In this document: one piece after another, positions 21,237 to 24,528 of the stretch
How the letters are laid out: each line of letters starts with the position of its first letter
Numbering within the stretch: position 1 is the stretch's first letter
Origin: a bacterium
GTDB lineage: Bacteria > Patescibacteriota > Microgenomatia > JAADGY01
Direction: 5' to 3'
Assembly: GCA_013152165.1 (NCBI GenBank)
Contig: JAADGY010000061.1
Span: 1-24,528, forward strand
Length of the DNA stretch: 24,528 nt
Translations under genes and position numbers: made by a program
The notes under the pieces: model-generated
Databases searched by the model: none
Told to the model about the DNA's origin: nothing
What the model saw: the letters and a program-made list of their open reading frames with translations, nothing else

Positions 21237-24056
21237 TTAGTTGATTGGTTTAACGGAGAATGGTCCACGGGTAAGGTTGACAGCCAGGGTTTTGGTTTTG
21301 ATAAGTTCGGTGAATTCTTCTGGCCATTCGGGCAATGAAACTTGAATGCGGGCGGTTGGTTGAAGTTTCAATTGGCGGCGCTTGTTTTGAATCTGGCGGA
21401 TAATATCCCTTGCCCTACCCTCTTTTTCAAGTTCGGGAGTGATGTGAGCATCGATGCTGACAGAGAGTTTGTCGGATTTTTTAAGGATTGCCTTTTTAAT
21501 GTTAAGCTCATCAAGAATAATTTGTTGGATGTCCTTTGATAACGATTGGGGAGATTGGATGGTGATTGAGTTAAGCGGCTGCCGGACTTTTAAGTTGGCT
21601 GATTTTCTTTGAGCATGGCCAAGGGAGACGATTTGGCGGGCATGCTCCATCTGAAGGCGGAGCTGTTGGTTTTGCCAGCTGGACGGCAGATCTGGCCAGT
21701 TGGTAAGATGGACTGATTCCTGAGAAGTAAGCAGCTGGTAGATATATTCACTGATAAAAGGAATAAAAGGGGCGACGATTTGAGAGTAAACGGCCAGGGT
21801 GTGGTAGAGAGTGTTTAGGGTTTCAGAAGTTTTGGCCTTGTCTTTCTGCCAAATAGCCACATCGTCACGGATGCGGCGGATGTACCATTGGGATAGATCG
21901 ATAGTAAAGTCAAGGATGGCTTGGGTGGCTTTGTAGAGTTTGTAGCTTTCCATAGCTTGGTCGACCCGTTGTTTCAGCAAGTACGTTTGAGACAGTATCC
22001 ATTGGTTCATAGTTGATAAAGATGAGTAATCCGGCAGTTTTTGGCTGGGGGTGAAGTTGTGGAGGTCGGCGTAGGTTAGGTAGAATTTAAAACTGTTCCA
22101 GTAGGTGGTGATAAGTTTTTCTTTGATTTCATTTAGGTCCTTATCGTTAAAGCGAAGATCATTGCCTTTTACTAAAGGAGAGTTAACCAAGTAAAAGCGC
22201 AGGGCATCAGCGCCGTATTTTTGGACGGTTTTCATTGGGTCTGGGTAGTTTTTCTTGGATTTGCTCATCTTTTGACCGTCGGCGGCCAGGACGATACCGG
22301 TGGTAATACAGTTTTTGAAAGCCGGTTTTTTAAATAAAGCGTTGGCTAAGACATGGAGAGTGTAAAACCAGCCTCTGGTTTGGTCGATAGCTTCGGCGAT
22401 GAAGTCAGCTGGGAAGTGGGATTCGAACCTTTGTTTGTTTTCAAATGGGTAATGAAAAGAGGCGTAAGGCATGGAGCCGGATTCGAACCAGCAGTCAAGG
22501 ACATCGCCGGCCAGGCGCATCGTTTCGCCGGTGTCTTTATCCTGCCAAGTAATGTTTTTAATTTTATGAAGGTGAAGATCGGTGATTTTTTGACCGGTTA
22601 AGTTTTGGAGCTCTTGGCGGGAGCCGACCACCGTGGTTTTGCCGGTTTTTTCACCTTGCCAGACAGGTAAAGGCGTGCCCCAGAAACGGCTGCGGGAGAT
22701 AGACCAATCGCGGACGTTTTCCAGCCACTTGCCGAATCGGCCGTTTTTAATATGGGCCGGCACCCAATGAATTTGTTGATTAGTTTTTATAAGATTGTCT
22801 TTTATTTGAGTGACTTTAACAAACCATGATTTGGCGGCGAAGTTTAACAAAGGCGTGTCGCAACGCCAGCAATGCGGGTATGAGTGGGTAATAACTTCTT
22901 GTTTAAAGACGAGTTGGCGAGAGTTAAGTTTATTTAGGATAAGATCGTTTAATTGGAAGACGTCGGTGTTTTGCCATTGAGGGTAGAGGCTGCTGTCTGC
23001 TTGACCGGTGATGGTGATGTGTTGGAGGATCGGCAGGTTGAGTGATTGGCCCAGGTAAAAGTCGTCTTCACCAAAGGCAGGAGCGATGTGGACGATGCCG
23101 GTGCCTTCTTCCAGAGAAACAAAGTCAGCGGTGACTACTTGATAAGCTTTGGATGATGGATCAAAGTTTTGAGGAGTGAAAAGCGGTTGGTATTTAAGAT
23201 TGACTAATTCTTGGCTGTTTAGGCCTTTAATAACTTGGTAATCGGTATCTTGGAAAACTGCTTCAAGGCGGGATTTGGCAAGGATGTAATAAGCATGGCC
23301 GGATTTGACTTTCACATAAGGAGTGTTGGGAGCGACCGCTAGCAGCATATTGCCCGGTAGAGTCCAAGGAGTGGTGGTCCAGGCCAAAAGATAGGTGTCG
23401 GCTTGGCCTTTAACGGGGAATTTGACAAAAACAGAAATATCTTGTTTGTCTTTGTAGGCTAAAGAGACTTCAAAGTTGGATAAAGGCGTGGCACAGCGGG
23501 GGCAGATATGAGCCGGCCGGTGGCCTTGGTAGATCAAACCTTTTTCATATAAGGTTTTGAAAACCCACCAGATTGATTCCATATAGTTGGGATCCATGGT
23601 TTTGTAGTCATTAACGAAGTCAACCCAGCGGCCAAGGCGGGGGATGATTTTTTGCCACTCGGTGACGTAACGGGTGACGATGCTGCGGCAGGCTTCGTTA
23701 AAGTTGTCTACACCCCATTCCAGGATTTGTTGGCGGTTTTTGATGTTTTTTTCCTTTTCTAGCTCGTATTCGACCGGCAGACCGTGACAGTCCCAGCCGA
23801 AGCGGCGTTCGACGCGGTAACCGCGCATGGTAAAGTAGCGGGGAACGATGTCCTTGATAGTGCTTTGAACTATATGGCCGTAATGAGGCAAGCCGGTGGC
23901 GAACGGCGGCCCGTCGTAAAAAACGTATTCTTTGTCCGGCGAGCGCTGGTCGATGCTTTTTTGAAAGGTGCGATGTTTTTGCCAAAATTTAAGAATTTCG
24001 GTTTCGATTTTGTCGACCTGGGGCCGGGGTGGAAGCTGAACTGGTTTTTTAGCCAT
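21237..24056 (-). CDS. ileS: Isoleucyl-tRNA synthetase, type 2 (eukaryote-like)
   Basis: Class I synthetase charging tRNA-Ile with an editing (CP1) domain; 939 residues from the ATG at 24056. The active site reads FYDGPPFATGLPHYGH (HYGH at 58-61) and KMSKS lies at 596-600 before KKNYPDP. Editing-domain sequence TTPWTLPGN is present. The PPFATGLPHYGH form is that of eukaryotes and IleS2-type bacterial enzymes, which are typically less sensitive to mupirocin than IleS1; resistance here is inferred. An upstream TTG frame (five more residues) overlaps the -10 box, so the ATG is chosen. It lies 70 nt after tRNA-Ala. Confidence 0.97.
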   Translation of the reverse strand: MAKKPVQLPPRPQVDKIETEILKFWQKHRTFQKSIDQRSPDKEYVFYDGPPFATGLPHYGHIVQSTIKDIVPRYFTMRGYRVERRFGWDCHGLPVEYELEKEKNIKNRQQILEWGVDNFNEACRSIVTRYVTEWQKIIPRLGRWVDFVNDYKTMDPNYMESIWWVFKTLYEKGLIYQGHRPAHICPRCATPLSNFEVSLAYKDKQDISVFVKFPVKGQADTYLLAWTTTPWTLPGNMLLAVAPNTPYVKVKSGHAYYILAKSRLEAVFQDTDYQVIKGLNSQELVNLKYQPLFTPQNFDPSSKAYQVVTADFVSLEEGTGIVHIAPAFGEDDFYLGQSLNLPILQHITITGQADSSLYPQWQNTDVFQLNDLILNKLNSRQLVFKQEVITHSYPHCWRCDTPLLNFAAKSWFVKVTQIKDNLIKTNQQIHWVPAHIKNGRFGKWLENVRDWSISRSRFWGTPLPVWQGEKTGKTTVVGSRQELQNLTGQKITDLHLHKIKNITWQDKDTGETMRLAGDVLDCWFESGSMPYASFHYPFENKQRFESHFPADFIAEAIDQTRGWFYTLHVLANALFKKPAFKNCITTGIVLAADGQKMSKSKKNYPDPMKTVQKYGADALRFYLVNSPLVKGNDLRFNDKDLNEIKEKLITTYWNSFKFYLTYADLHNFTPSQKLPDYSSLSTMNQWILSQTYLLKQRVDQAMESYKLYKATQAILDFTIDLSQWYIRRIRDDVAIWQKDKAKTSETLNTLYHTLAVYSQIVAPFIPFISEYIYQLLTSQESVHLTNWPDLPSSWQNQQLRLQMEHARQIVSLGHAQRKSANLKVRQPLNSITIQSPQSLSKDIQQIILDELNIKKAILKKSDKLSVSIDAHITPELEKEGRARDIIRQIQNKRRQLKLQPTARIQVSLPEWPEEFTELIKTKTLAVNLTRGPFSVKPIN

Positions 24057-24062
24057 GGTGAT

Positions 24063-24091
24063 ATTATACAAACTTAAAACTTAAAACTCAA
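24063..24091 (-). promoter_or_regulatory. ileS promoter
   Basis: TTGAGT (24086-24091), 17 nt, TATAAT (24063-24068), reading leftward. The ATG of ileS is exactly 6 nt after the -10. Confidence 0.75.
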
Positions 24092-24126
24092 AAAGTTGCT
24101 GGTTATGCGGAGTGGATATGAACGAC

Positions 24127-24203
24127 TGGTGGACCTGGGGGGAGTCGAACCCCCGACCTCTCCGATGCGAACGGAGTGCTCTAGCCAACTGAGCTACAGG
24201 CCC
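24127..24203 (-). tRNA. tRNA-Ala (anticodon CGC)
   Basis: Reading leftward, a complete 77-nt cloverleaf: acceptor GGGCCTG with CAGGTCC containing the G3-U70 pair that marks tRNA-Ala, D arm GCTCAGTTGGCTAGAGC, anticodon stem CTCCG/CGGAG with loop TTCGCAT, and T arm GGGGGTTCGACTCCCCC. The anticodon 34-36 is CGC, reading GCG. The 3' CCA is encoded (24127-24129), with discriminator A at 24130. Confidence 0.96.
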
Positions 24204-24528
24204 GATATGCAATGCAAAACTGCAATGTAAAGTTGAACTTTGGTTTTGAGTGGTGAATGTATTATATAAGTCAAAGGTCAAAAGGCAAAGGGCAGAAATA
24301 AGTAATAAGATAAAAATCCTAAATTCTAAATTCGAAGCTCCAAATAAACTCGAAATACTAAATCACAAATTTTAAATAATCCACCTGCGGTGGCGGAGAA
24401 ATTGAGAGAGAGTGAAAAACCCAATCCAACAACCGTTCCCGGAACGCGGGGATAAGTTGTAATAAGTAAAAAGAAAGATAAAAGAATCCGGGAACGAAAG
24501 GAGGGAGTAATTTTTCCAGATTTTCGAT
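24204..24528. other. Gene-free right end with tRNA promoter and repeats
   Basis: No gene is seen. A TATAAT box at 24261-24266 (leftward), with a weak TTGCCT-like -35, lies about 57 nt before the tRNA-Ala 5' end and is its likely promoter. The rest is AAATTCTAAATTCGAA-type simple sequence, then the repeat block at 24383-24528. Confidence 0.6.
24383..24528. repeat. Spacer repeat copy C, running off the window
   Basis: This block parallels 31-300: an ACCTGCGGTGG hairpin, GGAGAAATTGAGAGAG, GTGAAAAA, CGTTCCCGGAACG (24434-24446), AT filler, GAATCCGGGAACGAAAGG, and GGGAGTAATTTTTCCAGATT. It lacks the 71-161 hairpin insertion of copy A. It stops at TTCGAT, where copy A continues into the 296-331 hairpin. 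Confidence 0.7.

Noticed and set aside
21062..21268. 68-aa ORF on the minus strand
   Set aside because: It overlaps the ileS tail, has low-complexity Pro/Ser/Thr composition, no promoter and no family resemblance.

Overview
The window is a compact bacterial chromosome segment that looks like a small-genome member of the candidate phyla radiation, most likely Microgenomates-like. That placement is inferred. The signs are almost no spacing between housekeeping genes, a eukaryote-like (type 2) IleRS, a 49-residue zinc-ribbon L32, Pro/Thr-rich tails on exported proteins, and AT-rich spacers built from low-complexity runs and short GC hairpins. The code is standard: TAA, TAG and TGA all end genes here. 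No gene is cut by either window edge.

Layout. Positions 1-626 hold no gene, only nested palindromes and hairpin repeats. Positions 627-5262 (minus) form one packed unit, tyrS > 38-aa membrane ORF > recG > rpmF > nusB > rnc, mixing tRNA charging, DNA repair, ribosome and RNA processing. Next come a fused prephenate dehydrogenase/prephenate dehydratase (plus) and, end to end with it, a SpeD-type pyruvoyl decarboxylase (minus). A membrane-anchored Asp-box propeller protein and a class A penicillin-binding protein follow on the plus strand. A hairpin cluster and an unrecognised gene broken by one in-frame TAG fill 11.4-12.1 kb. Positions 12162-15138 (minus) carry thrS-infC-rpmI-rplT. Diverging from it are xseA-xseB (plus), which meet parB. 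Positions 16744-19480 (minus) carry rplU > RNA methyltransferase > rpmA > parB. RodA, ileS and tRNA-Ala(CGC), all minus, close the window and are followed by another copy of the spacer repeat seen at its start.

Main observations. (1) Upstream of thrS lies a complete candidate for ribosome-mediated transcription attenuation: a promoter, a 15-codon leader ORF with five Thr codons, a hairpin that overlaps the last two Thr codons, an alternative antiterminator, and a 6-bp GC-rich stem plus seven T's ending 12 nt before the thrS ATG. (2) At least six genes have a -10 box exactly 6-7 nt before the ATG, which predicts leaderless mRNAs and fixes several start codons. (3) The TyrA-PheA fusion lacks an ACT domain and has Thr-Asp-Phe in place of Thr-Arg-Phe. 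(4) A 38-aa membrane ORF overlaps both tyrS and recG by 11 nt.

Functionally, the window combines translation (four aminoacyl-tRNA or initiation factors, five ribosomal proteins, one tRNA), cell-wall growth (RodA, class A PBP), DNA maintenance (RecG, exonuclease VII, ParB) and two small metabolic outliers (aromatic amino acids, polyamines).
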